Shown piece after piece: positions 9,456-17,340 of a DNA stretch of 64,000 nucleotides. The stretch is taken from assembly GCA_964614345.1 (NCBI GenBank), contig CAZTLP010000002.1, forward strand, positions 15,521 to 79,520, read 5' to 3'. Below the pieces are notes generated by a model. It did no database searches. It was not told where the DNA came from and was given only the letters and a program-made list of their open reading frames with translations. The translations under genes were made by a program, and so were the position numbers. This DNA is from AEGEAN-183 sp964614345. GTDB taxonomy: Bacteria > Pseudomonadota > Gammaproteobacteria > Magnimaribacterales > Magnimaribacteraceae. Position 1 is the first letter of the stretch; every line of letters starts with the position of its first letter.

Positions 9456-10084
9456 AGAATTTTTTAGATGACTTGATTATTGAACTAGACAGAGGAATAC
9501 AATCGTCTTTTTCAAATGTACAGGAACATCAAAGAAATTACCCAGCTGAATCCACTCAAGAAGTTGAACTCAATGAATTTGAAAAAAATCACTCTGCTGG
9601 CTTAATGAGAGTTAATCATTCAGGAGAGGTTTGTGCTCAAGCCCTCTACCTTGGCCAAAGCTTGACAGCTGAATTTAAAGAAACTCGGGATCAAATGAAG
9701 CAGGCAGCTGAGGAAGAGATGGACCACTTAGCCTGGTGTAATCGACGCCTTGATGAATTAGGAGATAGTCCTAGTGTTCTCAACCCTCTTTGGTACTTTA
9801 TGTCATTCTCAATAGGTGCGCTAACTGGCTTGGCTGGAGACAAATGGAGTTTAGGTTTTGTGGAAGAAACAGAAAAACAGGTGGTGAATCATTTAGATTC
9901 TCATCTTGATAAAGTCTCAGACAAAGACATCAAAACAAAAACCGTCATAAGAAAAATGAGAGAAGACGAAGATAACCATGCAAAACAGGCAAAAAAATCT
10001 GGAGCAAGTGAATTACCAGATGAAGTTAAAGCCGGAATGTCTTGGATAGCTAGATTAATGACATCTACAAGTTATTACATCTAA
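9452..10084 (+). CDS. coq7: Ubiquinone biosynthesis hydroxylase Coq7
   Basis: Di-iron, membrane-associated monooxygenase that performs the last ring hydroxylation in aerobic ubiquinone synthesis. 210 residues. The ligand helices are visible: MRVNHSGEVCAQALY, EEEMDHLAWC and, near the C terminus, EDEDNHAKQA. Coq7 replaces the flavoprotein UbiF in many Proteobacteria. Translationally coupled to purD by a 4-base overlap. Together with ubiA at 46.9 kb it shows the cell makes ubiquinone and respires oxygen. Confidence 0.94.
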   Translation: MKNFLDDLIIELDRGIQSSFSNVQEHQRNYPAESTQEVELNEFEKNHSAGLMRVNHSGEVCAQALYLGQSLTAEFKETRDQMKQAAEEEMDHLAWCNRRLDELGDSPSVLNPLWYFMSFSIGALTGLAGDKWSLGFVEETEKQVVNHLDSHLDKVSDKDIKTKTVIRKMREDEDNHAKQAKKSGASELPDEVKAGMSWIARLMTSTSYYI

Positions 10085-10107
10085 TGGTGAAATTTAAATT
10101 AAATTTA

Positions 10108-10135
10108 TTGCTAAATTGTTTTACATAAGTATAGT
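10108..10135 (+). promoter_or_regulatory. Predicted sigma-70 promoter of the RRM protein
   Basis: TTGCTA (10108-10113) and TATAGT (10130-10135) are 16 bases apart, followed by a G+C-rich discriminator (GCGTCTCGC). The predicted transcript would have a leader of about 40 bases before the ATG at 10180. Confidence 0.5.
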
Positions 10136-10179
10136 GCGTCTCGCAGTATCACTGCATTCGTTTAATTAGGAAAAAATAT

Positions 10180-10425
10180 ATGAATTTGTACGTAGGAAAT
10201 CTTCCGTGGAGTTGCACGGAGGAAGAGCTGGAAGCTCATTTTGCACAGTGCGGTCCTGTTAAGGCCGTTAGAATAATTACTGAAGGTAGATCAGGCCGCT
10301 CAAAAGGGTTTGGTTTCGTCGAAATGGAATCCTCTGATGGAGGACAGTCCGCAATAGACACTCTTAACGGTAAAGATTTCGGTGGAAGAGAGCTAAGAGT
10401 AGATACGGCTACGGAAAGAAGTTAA
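10180..10425 (+). CDS. Single-RRM RNA-binding protein
   Basis: 81-residue protein that is almost entirely one RNA-recognition motif. RNP2 (LYVGNL) lies at residues 3-8 and RNP1 (KGFGFVEM) near 43, with the aromatic residues that stack on RNA. There is no glycine-rich tail as in many cyanobacterial Rbp proteins. It probably binds single-stranded RNA and may act as a chaperone or cold-response factor, which is inference. It has its own promoter-like sequence and stands alone, convergent with the ybjQ-like gene. Confidence 0.88.
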   Translation: MNLYVGNLPWSCTEEELEAHFAQCGPVKAVRIITEGRSGRSKGFGFVEMESSDGGQSAIDTLNGKDFGGRELRVDTATERS

Positions 10426-10451
10426 TAAATCTTCTTTTACCGATTAAAGTC

Positions 10452-10772
10452 TCACTCGTCTTCGACCACAACAGCAGTCCCTATAACCAATAACTCAGCG
10501 GCTCCTTGTGAGATCACTGACGTGGTTGTAGAAACACTTATTATGGCATTGGCTCCTATTTGCTCTGCATCTTGGACCATGCGATCTATGGCCTGTTCTC
10601 TACTCTCTGCCATAAGTTTTGTATATTCCTGAATTTCTCCTCCAACAATATTCTTGAATACTGCCAGAATATCTTTGCCAATATGCCTTGCTCTTATCGT
10701 ATTACCTTTTACTAAACCTAAAGTTTTAACTATTTTCTTTCCTGGTATATCAGGACTCGATACAACCAACAT
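10452..10772 (-). CDS. YbjQ/UPF0145 family protein
   Basis: 106-residue member of the YbjQ (UPF0145, putative heavy-metal-binding) family. Visible features are the N-terminal SSPDIPG and KTLGLVKGNTIRARHIGKD, the central helix SREQAIDRMVQDAEQIGANAII, and the C-terminal strand AAELLVIGTAVVV. The family assembles into pentameric rings, but its role is not established. It follows the small membrane protein gene at the end of the trp-containing run. Confidence 0.8.
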   Translation of the reverse strand: MLVVSSPDIPGKKIVKTLGLVKGNTIRARHIGKDILAVFKNIVGGEIQEYTKLMAESREQAIDRMVQDAEQIGANAIISVSTTTSVISQGAAELLVIGTAVVVEDE

Positions 10773-10774
10773 AT

Positions 10775-10990
10775 CTATATCTCCACATCTTTATAGGGAT
10801 CATCTTTAGATTCTTTATAACGTTGCCGCATTGCTGAAATAAGTAAAATCAGTATTCCCAACCAAAGAACTAAAATCGATATTGTGAACACTAAAGACTC
10901 TGATTCAAGAATCCCTCTATAGATCCCAAACACTGTTAAAAGGAGCCAACCACCTATCAGAGCAACAATTCCAAAATTTTTCACATCCAA
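10775..10990 (-). CDS. Small two-helix membrane protein, unknown function
   Basis: 71 residues with two hydrophobic segments, about residues 6-25 (FGIVALIGGWLLLTVFGIY) and 35-53, and a charged C-terminal tail (RQRYKESKDDPYKDVEI). I do not recognise a family. It is placed 6 bases after the trpC stop and 2 bases before the ybjQ-like gene on the same strand, so it is probably co-transcribed with them. Tight spacing and membrane-like composition make it a likely real gene. Confidence 0.6.
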   Translation of the reverse strand: MDVKNFGIVALIGGWLLLTVFGIYRGILESESLVFTISILVLWLGILILLISAMRQRYKESKDDPYKDVEI

Positions 10991-10996
10991 GATTAT

Positions 10997-11791
10997 CTAG
11001 TTAAAAAAGAGATTCTTCAACTCCTTTCCAGGATCTTCTGCCCTCATAAATGCCTCACCAACTAGGAATGCATTGACACCTGATGACATTATTTTTTTAA
11101 CATCTTCAGAAGATTTAATACCACTTTCTGACACAGTAAGGATTTCTCTGGGTATTTCTTCAACCAATCTTTCAGTTGTTTCTAAATTAACTTCAAATGT
11201 TTCAAGGTTCCGGTTATTTATTCCAATCAAGTTAGGGTTTATTTCTAAAGCTGTTTCTACTTCCTCTTCGTCATGAACTTCAATTAAAACTTCGAGATTT
11301 AGATCTGAAGCAAGTTGACTAAACTCTTGCAGTTGGTTTTTTGATAAAGCAGCCACTATTAATAATATGCAATCTGCCCCTTTAAGCAGACTTTCATAAA
11401 TTTGATATTCATCAACAATAAAATCTTTCCTTAATACCGGCAGATCAACTGTCTCTTTTACTATTGAGATATGTTCTAAAGAACCTTTAAAAAAAGGTTC
11501 ATCAGTTAGAATACTTAAACAGGCAGCCTTAGCTTCTAGATATTGTTTAGCTAACTCTGAGGGGTTGTAATTTTCTCTTATCAGTCCTTGGCTTGGAGAA
11601 GCTTTCTTCATTTCAGCTATAACTGCCACACGATGAGATTCTATTGAGGTCCTCAAAGATTCTGCAAAACATCCTTTAGATAAAAGAAGCTCAGATGATG
11701 TAGAAGTTTCAAGTAATGGAGATGTCTTTTTTTTCTCTTCGACAGAAGCCTTTGTAACTTTTAGTATCTCGTCTAGGTAAGTGCTTTTCAT
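10997..11791 (-). CDS. trpC: Indole-3-glycerol phosphate synthase TrpC
   Basis: TIM-barrel enzyme that closes the indole ring in tryptophan synthesis. 264 residues, a monofunctional TrpC with no fused TrpF domain. Recognisable are IAEMKKASPSQG, VLRKDFIVDEYQIYES, LIEVHDEEEVETAL, IGINNRNLETF and the phosphate-binding VSESGIKS. Last of trpE-G-D-C; trpF, trpB and trpA are not in the window. Confidence 0.96.
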   Translation of the reverse strand: MKSTYLDEILKVTKASVEEKKKTSPLLETSTSSELLLSKGCFAESLRTSIESHRVAVIAEMKKASPSQGLIRENYNPSELAKQYLEAKAACLSILTDEPFFKGSLEHISIVKETVDLPVLRKDFIVDEYQIYESLLKGADCILLIVAALSKNQLQEFSQLASDLNLEVLIEVHDEEEVETALEINPNLIGINNRNLETFEVNLETTERLVEEIPREILTVSESGIKSSEDVKKIMSSGVNAFLVGEAFMRAEDPGKELKNLFFN

Positions 11792-11799
11792 TTAAACTT

Positions 11800-12816
11800 T
11801 TACAAAGACTGACTGTACTCAACAAGTTCATCAAGTTTTTTTAAACCACGGCCTTCACTAATATTATGTAAAGACATATCAATTCCTTCTTTCAAACTTC
11901 CAGCCAAACCCGCTACATAAAGGGCTGCTCCAGAAGTCATAGCTACCATTTGAGTGGCTGCTTGATTTTCCCCTCTTAAAGCTTCTTTAGCAATCTGCAA
12001 GCTTTCTTCGGGTGAGCTTACTTTGAGATTTTCTATCGGTAATATCTTTAATCCAAAATCTTCAGGTGAAATGGAATACTCATTTATTTCTCCGCCTCGT
12101 AACTCAGCAATGGAGGTTGAGGAGGCAGAACTAATTTCATCTAGGCCATCTTCTGAATGTAAAACTAATACATTCTCGCTGCCCAATTCTTTCAACACTT
12201 CGGCTAAAGGTCTAATCCATTTAGAATCAAAAACACCCAATACTTGATTTAAAGCTCCAGCAGGATTCGTTAATGGACCCAATAAGTTAAATATGGTTTT
12301 TATTCCAAGTTCTTTTCTTGGGCCAATCGCATATTTCATTGCGCTATGGTGAGCAGGTGCAAACATAAATCCTAAACCCACTTTTTCAATACAATCTTTT
12401 ACTTGTTCAGGATTAAGATCTAAAGACACTCCAGCAACTTCTAGAAGATCCGCACTACCACTCTTTCTGGTAGCACTACGATTTCCATGTTTTGCAACTT
12501 TTGCTCCACAAGAACTGGCTACAAATGCTGCTGTAGTTGATACATTAAAAATACCTGATCCAACACCACCAGTTCCACAAGTATCTACAAGATGTTTTGT
12601 ATTAACAGGTACTTTTGTTGAAAGTGATCGCATGACTTCAGCTGATCCAATTACCTCTTCTACAGATTCTCCTTTAGAACTAAGAGACAACAAGAAACTT
12701 TTAATCTGATTTTCAGAAGCTAATCCCGTTAAAATTTGATTCATAACTGAAGAAATCTCCTTTCTAGACAAGTTTTGACCAAAATTAATTTTTTTTATGC
12801 CGTCTTCAATTTTCAT
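11800..12816 (-). CDS. trpD: Anthranilate phosphoribosyltransferase TrpD
   Basis: Transfers phosphoribose from PRPP to anthranilate. 338 residues. The PRPP-binding loop DTCGTGGVGSGIFNVST and the KHGNRSATRKSGSADLLE segment are intact, and FNLLGPLTNPA follows. It is not fused to TrpG. It sits 6 bases after trpG and 8 bases before trpC. Confidence 0.97.
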   Translation of the reverse strand: MKIEDGIKKINFGQNLSRKEISSVMNQILTGLASENQIKSFLLSLSSKGESVEEVIGSAEVMRSLSTKVPVNTKHLVDTCGTGGVGSGIFNVSTTAAFVASSCGAKVAKHGNRSATRKSGSADLLEVAGVSLDLNPEQVKDCIEKVGLGFMFAPAHHSAMKYAIGPRKELGIKTIFNLLGPLTNPAGALNQVLGVFDSKWIRPLAEVLKELGSENVLVLHSEDGLDEISSASSTSIAELRGGEINEYSISPEDFGLKILPIENLKVSSPEESLQIAKEALRGENQAATQMVAMTSGAALYVAGLAGSLKEGIDMSLHNISEGRGLKKLDELVEYSQSL

Positions 12817-12822
12817 TAATAA

Positions 12823-13386
12823 TTAGTAACTTAAAAAGTTTCTTAATATTTCCATTCCCTGCTCAGTTGCAATTGATTCAGGGTGAAATTGCAGTCCAAA
12901 TAATGGTAATTTTTCATGTTGAATTGCCATTATCGTTTTATTTTCTGTCCAGGCAGTAATATGAAAATCCTTATCTAGAGTCTTTTCTTCAATTATTAAT
13001 GAATGATATCTAGTGGCTTTAAAGGAATTTTCGACGCCTTTAAACAATCCTGACCCATCATGAATAATTTCTGAGAGCTTTCCATGCATAATTTTATTTG
13101 CCCCGATTATATTTGCTCCAAAAGCAGCTCCTAAGCATTGATGGCCTAAACAGACTCCCAAAATTGGAAGTTTATCTTTAAATTTTTTTATTAAATCGAC
13201 TGAAATACCAGCTTCTTTAGGTGTACAAGGCCCCGGGGAGATAACTATATATTCTGGACTTTTCTTCTCTATATCATCTAAAGAAATTAGATCATTACGA
13301 TGCACTTCTACTTCTTGTCCCAATTGATAGAAATACTGAACTAGGTTGTAAGTGAAAGAATCGTAGTTATCAATCATTAATAACAT
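12823..13386 (-). CDS. trpG: Anthranilate synthase glutamine amidotransferase subunit TrpG
   Basis: Class-I amidotransferase that releases ammonia from glutamine for TrpE. 187 residues. The oxyanion strand is SPGPCTPKEAG, the catalytic cysteine lies in GVCLGHQCLG, and the His/Glu pair in FHPESIATEQG. A PabA role shared with folate synthesis is possible, since many gammaproteobacteria have only one such subunit. Only 3 bases separate it from trpE. Confidence 0.95.
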   Translation of the reverse strand: MLLMIDNYDSFTYNLVQYFYQLGQEVEVHRNDLISLDDIEKKSPEYIVISPGPCTPKEAGISVDLIKKFKDKLPILGVCLGHQCLGAAFGANIIGANKIMHGKLSEIIHDGSGLFKGVENSFKATRYHSLIIEEKTLDKDFHITAWTENKTIMAIQHEKLPLFGLQFHPESIATEQGMEILRNFLSY

Positions 13387-13389
13387 AAA

Positions 13390-14835
13390 TTAACCTTTCA
13401 ACTTTTGTTGGACCATTTCAACGGCTTTAAAAATTGCCCTACCCTTATTTAAAGACTCCTTCCACTCTAGTTCAGGATCTGAGTCTGCCACGAAACCTCC
13501 CCCGGCTTGAATGTATAAAACTTCATCTTTAATTATTGCTGTCCTAATTGTTATTGCCATATCCATATTCCCTTGCCAAGAAAAATATCCTATTGCGCCA
13601 CCATAGATACCTCTTTTTACTGGTTCAAATTCATCTATTATCTCCATTGCTCTTATTTTGGGAGCACCTGAAAGGGTACCAGCTGGAAAAGTAGCTCTAA
13701 AAACATCCATTGATTTAAGTCCCTTTCTTAATTTGGCCCTAACATTAGAGACCATGTGCATTACATGACTGTATCTTTCAATTCCAAACCTCTGCGTTAC
13801 TTCAACAGTTCCTGGTTCTGCTATCCTGCCAATGTCATTCCTTCCTAAATCAATTAACATAAGATGCTCAGCTATCTCCTTAGGATCATTAACCATATCT
13901 TCTTCCATCGCAATATCATCCATATCATCTTTTCCTCTCCTTCTAGTTCCTGCTATAGGCCTAACAGTTACTTCTCCGTTTTCTAATCTAGCTAAAATTT
14001 CAGGAGAAGAACCCACAATATGAAATTCTTCTAGGTTTAAATAATAGAGATATGGAGAGGGGTTCAGATGACGTATTGAGCGATATAACTCAACAGGATC
14101 TGAGGTAAAGGGTACTGACATCCTTTGAGAACAAACAACCTGCATTACATCTCCTGCTCTTATATATTCTTTAATCTTTTCCACTGATTCTTTAAACTCT
14201 TTTTCACCAAATCCTGAAACAAAATCTTTCTCAGTGACAGGACTATTTATTTCTTCTGGATTATTGAGGGCTAAAGGAGTCAGCAATTTATCTGAGAGCT
14301 CTTTAAGTCTTTCATTAGCCGAAGTTATATCTTCTTTCGATTCACTTTTAGACAAAACGATCAGATGCAATTTATTATTAAGGTTATCAAAGACAGCCAC
14401 TTCCTCTGAAAGCATAAAAAGGGCATCTGGAGTACCTAAAGGATCTGGAAGATTGGACTGGGATAGTCTAGGTTCAATATATCTAATACAGTCATAACCA
14501 AGATACCCAACTAATCCACCAGTGAATCCTGGTAGTTCCTCGTTGACTTTTACTTTAATATTTTCTTGGTATTCCTCTAAAAACTTTAGAGGATCTTCAG
14601 AAATTAACTTCTCTGTGATCTTGCCATCTTCCCAAATTTGGATTTCATTATTGAATACTTTAATCACTGTTGAGGCAGGAAGTCCGATGAGAGAATACCT
14701 AGCCCACTTCTCCCCTCCTTCAACAGACTCAAATAAATATGAATAAGGTTGGTTTCCTAGTTTCTTGAAAACACTCAAGGGTGTTTCCATATCTGCCAAG
14801 ATTTCAACAGAAATAGGAATTCTTTGCTGGGACAT
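13390..14835 (-). CDS. trpE: Anthranilate synthase component I TrpE
   Basis: Converts chorismate plus ammonia to anthranilate. 481 residues. The N-terminal regulatory region includes YLFESVEGGEKWARYS, the usual tryptophan-binding element. The catalytic part shows VRPIAGTRRRG, LIDLGRNDIGR, FPAGTLSGAPKIRAMEII and IQAGGGFVADSDPE. Only 18 bases separate it from rpe, which leaves no room for a trp leader-peptide attenuator directly upstream. Confidence 0.97.
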   Translation of the reverse strand: MSQQRIPISVEILADMETPLSVFKKLGNQPYSYLFESVEGGEKWARYSLIGLPASTVIKVFNNEIQIWEDGKITEKLISEDPLKFLEEYQENIKVKVNEELPGFTGGLVGYLGYDCIRYIEPRLSQSNLPDPLGTPDALFMLSEEVAVFDNLNNKLHLIVLSKSESKEDITSANERLKELSDKLLTPLALNNPEEINSPVTEKDFVSGFGEKEFKESVEKIKEYIRAGDVMQVVCSQRMSVPFTSDPVELYRSIRHLNPSPYLYYLNLEEFHIVGSSPEILARLENGEVTVRPIAGTRRRGKDDMDDIAMEEDMVNDPKEIAEHLMLIDLGRNDIGRIAEPGTVEVTQRFGIERYSHVMHMVSNVRAKLRKGLKSMDVFRATFPAGTLSGAPKIRAMEIIDEFEPVKRGIYGGAIGYFSWQGNMDMAITIRTAIIKDEVLYIQAGGGFVADSDPELEWKESLNKGRAIFKAVEMVQQKLKG

Positions 14836-14853
14836 AAATTTGTATATTAAGAG

Positions 14854-15522
14854 TTAGTTTAATGATTGACGCATTTTGGAAATGACATCTTGATAACTCG
14901 ACTCTCCGAATATTCCCGAGCCTGAAACAAATGTATCTGCTCCCGCATTAGCAACTTCAGCGATATTATCCAATTTAATACCCCCATCAACCTCTAATCT
15001 AATGTTTAATTTCTTTTGATCTATGGTCTTTCTCAAAGCTGAAATTTTATCCATTACTGAAGGGATAAAATCCTGACCTCCAAAACCTGGGTTAACAGAC
15101 ATAAGTAAAACCATATCTAATTTATCCCAACAATTATCTAATAAATTTAAAGAGGTTTCTGGATTTAACACTAAGCCAGTTTTACAGCCATGATTTTTAA
15201 CTAATTGCAGAGATCTATCGACATGATCAGACGCTTCAGGATGAAAAGTTATATAGGTAGCTCCTGCTTTAGCAAAATCTTCAATAAGATTATCAATTGG
15301 TTTTACCATCAAATGAACATCTATAGGAGCAGTAACTCCATAATCCCTTAAAGCCTTACAAACCATGGGGCCAATAGTCAAATTAGGGACAAAGTGATTG
15401 TCCATCACATCAAAGTGTACCCAGTCTGCACCAGCTTCTAGAACCGCATCTACTTCTTCTCCTAGTCGAGCAAAATCAGCTGAAAGTATTGATGGGGCTA
15501 TGATATTTTCTTGTTTTGCCAT
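14854..15522 (-). CDS. rpe: Ribulose-phosphate 3-epimerase
   Basis: Interconverts ribulose-5-P and xylulose-5-P in the pentose phosphate pathway. 222 residues. Visible motifs are IAPSILSADFARLGEEV, HFDVMDNHFVPNLTIGP, DVHLMV, SVNPGFGGQ and LEVDGGI, which supply the metal-binding His/Asp residues. Its place before trpE is common in gammaproteobacteria (rpe-gph-trpE); gph is missing here. Confidence 0.97.
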   Translation of the reverse strand: MAKQENIIAPSILSADFARLGEEVDAVLEAGADWVHFDVMDNHFVPNLTIGPMVCKALRDYGVTAPIDVHLMVKPIDNLIEDFAKAGATYITFHPEASDHVDRSLQLVKNHGCKTGLVLNPETSLNLLDNCWDKLDMVLLMSVNPGFGGQDFIPSVMDKISALRKTIDQKKLNIRLEVDGGIKLDNIAEVANAGADTFVSGSGIFGESSYQDVISKMRQSLN

Positions 15523-15548
15523 CTCGTTTATCTCAAGGGCGGCAAAGT

Positions 15549-16217
15549 TTACTCTTCCAATAAGTAAGCGTCTAATTTTTCTAAGTCTTCTATTGTATTT
15601 ATATTTACCAGATAACCTCCGTAAACTTCCGCTGATACTTGTCCCTTCTCACTTGCTGGTAACAGAATTTCCTGCCATAAATCATATTTGCCTGCCTTTG
15701 TGGCTATAAACAACTGTGGGTCAATTAAAGCCAATCCAGAAAAAGTAAGATTTCTTCCTTTACCCAAAGAATTAACCTTACCTTTATCTAAATACATATC
15801 CCCTTCAGGATTCTCTGGTGGATTTTCTATCAAGATTAGATGCGCTAAAGAGTCGTTATTTAGGGATAAATTTGACAAATTAAAGTCTGTCCAAACATCT
15901 CCACTCATGACTATAAAGGGCTCATTTCCAATAGAACTTAAAGCGTTACCTATGCCTCCGCCTGTCCCTAAAAGCTCTTTTTCGTACATATATTCAATAT
16001 TCATTCCCCATCTAGAACCATCACCCAAGAAATTTTCAATTTGTTCTCCTTCATGAAATAAATTAATAAGTAAATGATCTATCCCGAATGACTGTAGTCT
16101 TTCAACATGCCATGAAAGCAAAGGCTTCCCTCCTACATCTATAAGGCTTTTTGGTTTACTTTCAGTATGCGGCAAAAGCCTTGTTCCTAATCCTGCAGCT
16201 AATAAAAAGACTTTCAT
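15549..16217 (-). CDS. murU: N-acetylmuramate alpha-1-phosphate uridylyltransferase MurU
   Basis: Sugar-1-phosphate nucleotidyltransferase of 222 residues with the signature LAAGLGTRLLPHTESKPKSL and the metal-binding VMSGDVWTDF. In the MurU family the reaction is MurNAc-1-P + UTP to UDP-MurNAc, a peptidoglycan-recycling route that bypasses MurA. The assignment rests on adjacency: its ATG overlaps the TGA of the amgK-like kinase, and the amgK-murU pair defines this route in pseudomonads. Confidence 0.88.
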   Translation of the reverse strand: MKVFLLAAGLGTRLLPHTESKPKSLIDVGGKPLLSWHVERLQSFGIDHLLINLFHEGEQIENFLGDGSRWGMNIEYMYEKELLGTGGGIGNALSSIGNEPFIVMSGDVWTDFNLSNLSLNNDSLAHLILIENPPENPEGDMYLDKGKVNSLGKGRNLTFSGLALIDPQLFIATKAGKYDLWQEILLPASEKGQVSAEVYGGYLVNINTIEDLEKLDAYLLEE

Positions 16218-17230
16218 AAATTTTCTTTAAGTTTTTGCGTTAACAAAGGAGCTACCCTTTCTTTTAGATAGTTAGAAACTTCATTAAGCTCTTGGTATTT
16301 CATTGAAGTATCCATCACAAAATTTAGAGTTTTAGGTAAGTCCGACAATCTAAAAGATTTTCCATCCCTTAAGTGGAGTCTCGATAATGTTCCTAAAATT
16401 CTTAATTGTCTTTGAAGACCAGTTAAGTCAAATGATTTTCTTGGGTTTTTAATGGTTCTTACCTGCTTAAGACCGAGTTCATTTGATCTACTTAAGTATT
16501 CTTCTAATAAGGTATTTAATTCCTCATCCTTTATTTTCAAATAAAGATCTTTAAATAGAGCTGAAGGATCAAGAAATATAGGACCGTAAACAGCATCTTG
16601 GAAATCTAATACACCTGCATTTCCATCTTGGAGAATCATGAGATTTCTACTTTCGAAATCAAAATGGCACAATACTTTTGGTTGCTCTTTTAAGTCCTGA
16701 ATAACAACCTTATAAAGATTAGAAAATAAGTCTGTTTCCTCTCTTCCAATCTGCATACCCAGCAAGTCTTTCAGAAACCAATCTTCAAATAAGATCATTT
16801 GGTTTCTCAAATCTCTTTCTTCAAGTACAGGTATATTTGCATCTTTTTGACAAAGTTGAATATTAATCATCTCATCGATAGCTGCTGAAAAAAGATGATG
16901 AAAATTTCTCTTATTTAATTTGAACTGATAGGAATCATCTCCAAAGTCTTCGACCAACATCCAGCCACTTTCTAAATCAAAATAAAAAACTTCTGGTACT
17001 GTTACTCCATTATTTCGGAAATAATTTGATAAAAAAATAAATTGTTCGTTGAGCTCTGTTTCAGGAGGAGAAAAGACGCCGATCAGACTGTTCCCTTTTC
17101 CTTTAAGTCTAAAATACTCTCTGGTACTTGCTTCCTGTCTAAGAGCTTCAATTTCAAACATTTCAGGTTTACCAGAACCTTTCAATTTTTCATTTGACCA
17201 TTCAAACAGCCCTTCTTTTAATAAAGACAT
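16214..17230 (-). CDS. amgK: Anomeric MurNAc/GlcNAc kinase AmgK
   Basis: Aminoglycoside-phosphotransferase-fold kinase, 338 residues, expected to phosphorylate MurNAc at C1 for MurU. The catalytic loop is CHFDFESRNLM and the metal-binding motif VLDFQDAVYGP; the N-terminal EASTREYFRL segment is typical of the family. I start at the ATG at 17230; a TTG three bases upstream is also in frame. It is divergent from lptD, a placement also known in other gammaproteobacteria and consistent with an envelope role. Confidence 0.85.
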   Translation of the reverse strand: MSLLKEGLFEWSNEKLKGSGKPEMFEIEALRQEASTREYFRLKGKGNSLIGVFSPPETELNEQFIFLSNYFRNNGVTVPEVFYFDLESGWMLVEDFGDDSYQFKLNKRNFHHLFSAAIDEMINIQLCQKDANIPVLEERDLRNQMILFEDWFLKDLLGMQIGREETDLFSNLYKVVIQDLKEQPKVLCHFDFESRNLMILQDGNAGVLDFQDAVYGPIFLDPSALFKDLYLKIKDEELNTLLEEYLSRSNELGLKQVRTIKNPRKSFDLTGLQRQLRILGTLSRLHLRDGKSFRLSDLPKTLNFVMDTSMKYQELNEVSNYLKERVAPLLTQKLKENL

Positions 17231-17322
17231 CAACTCTTTCTCAGATTAATTTATTTTAGCTCTTGATTATAACTAAGTCTTAGTTAGTTAAAGAAATAAG
17301 CCCGTGAACCTTTGCTTATCTT

Positions 17323-17328
17323 TATAAT
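17323..17328 (+). promoter_or_regulatory. -10 box upstream of lptD
   Basis: A perfect TATAAT lies only 12 bases before the lptD ATG. No good -35 hexamer is at 16-18 bases. If used, transcription would begin about 6 bases from the start codon, giving a nearly leaderless mRNA; no Shine-Dalgarno is visible there. Confidence 0.4.
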
Positions 17329-17340
17329 CTAACGACATCT

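Noticed and set aside
14836..14853. trp leader peptide/attenuator
   Set aside because: Only 18 bases separate rpe and trpE, with no Trp codons or hairpin.
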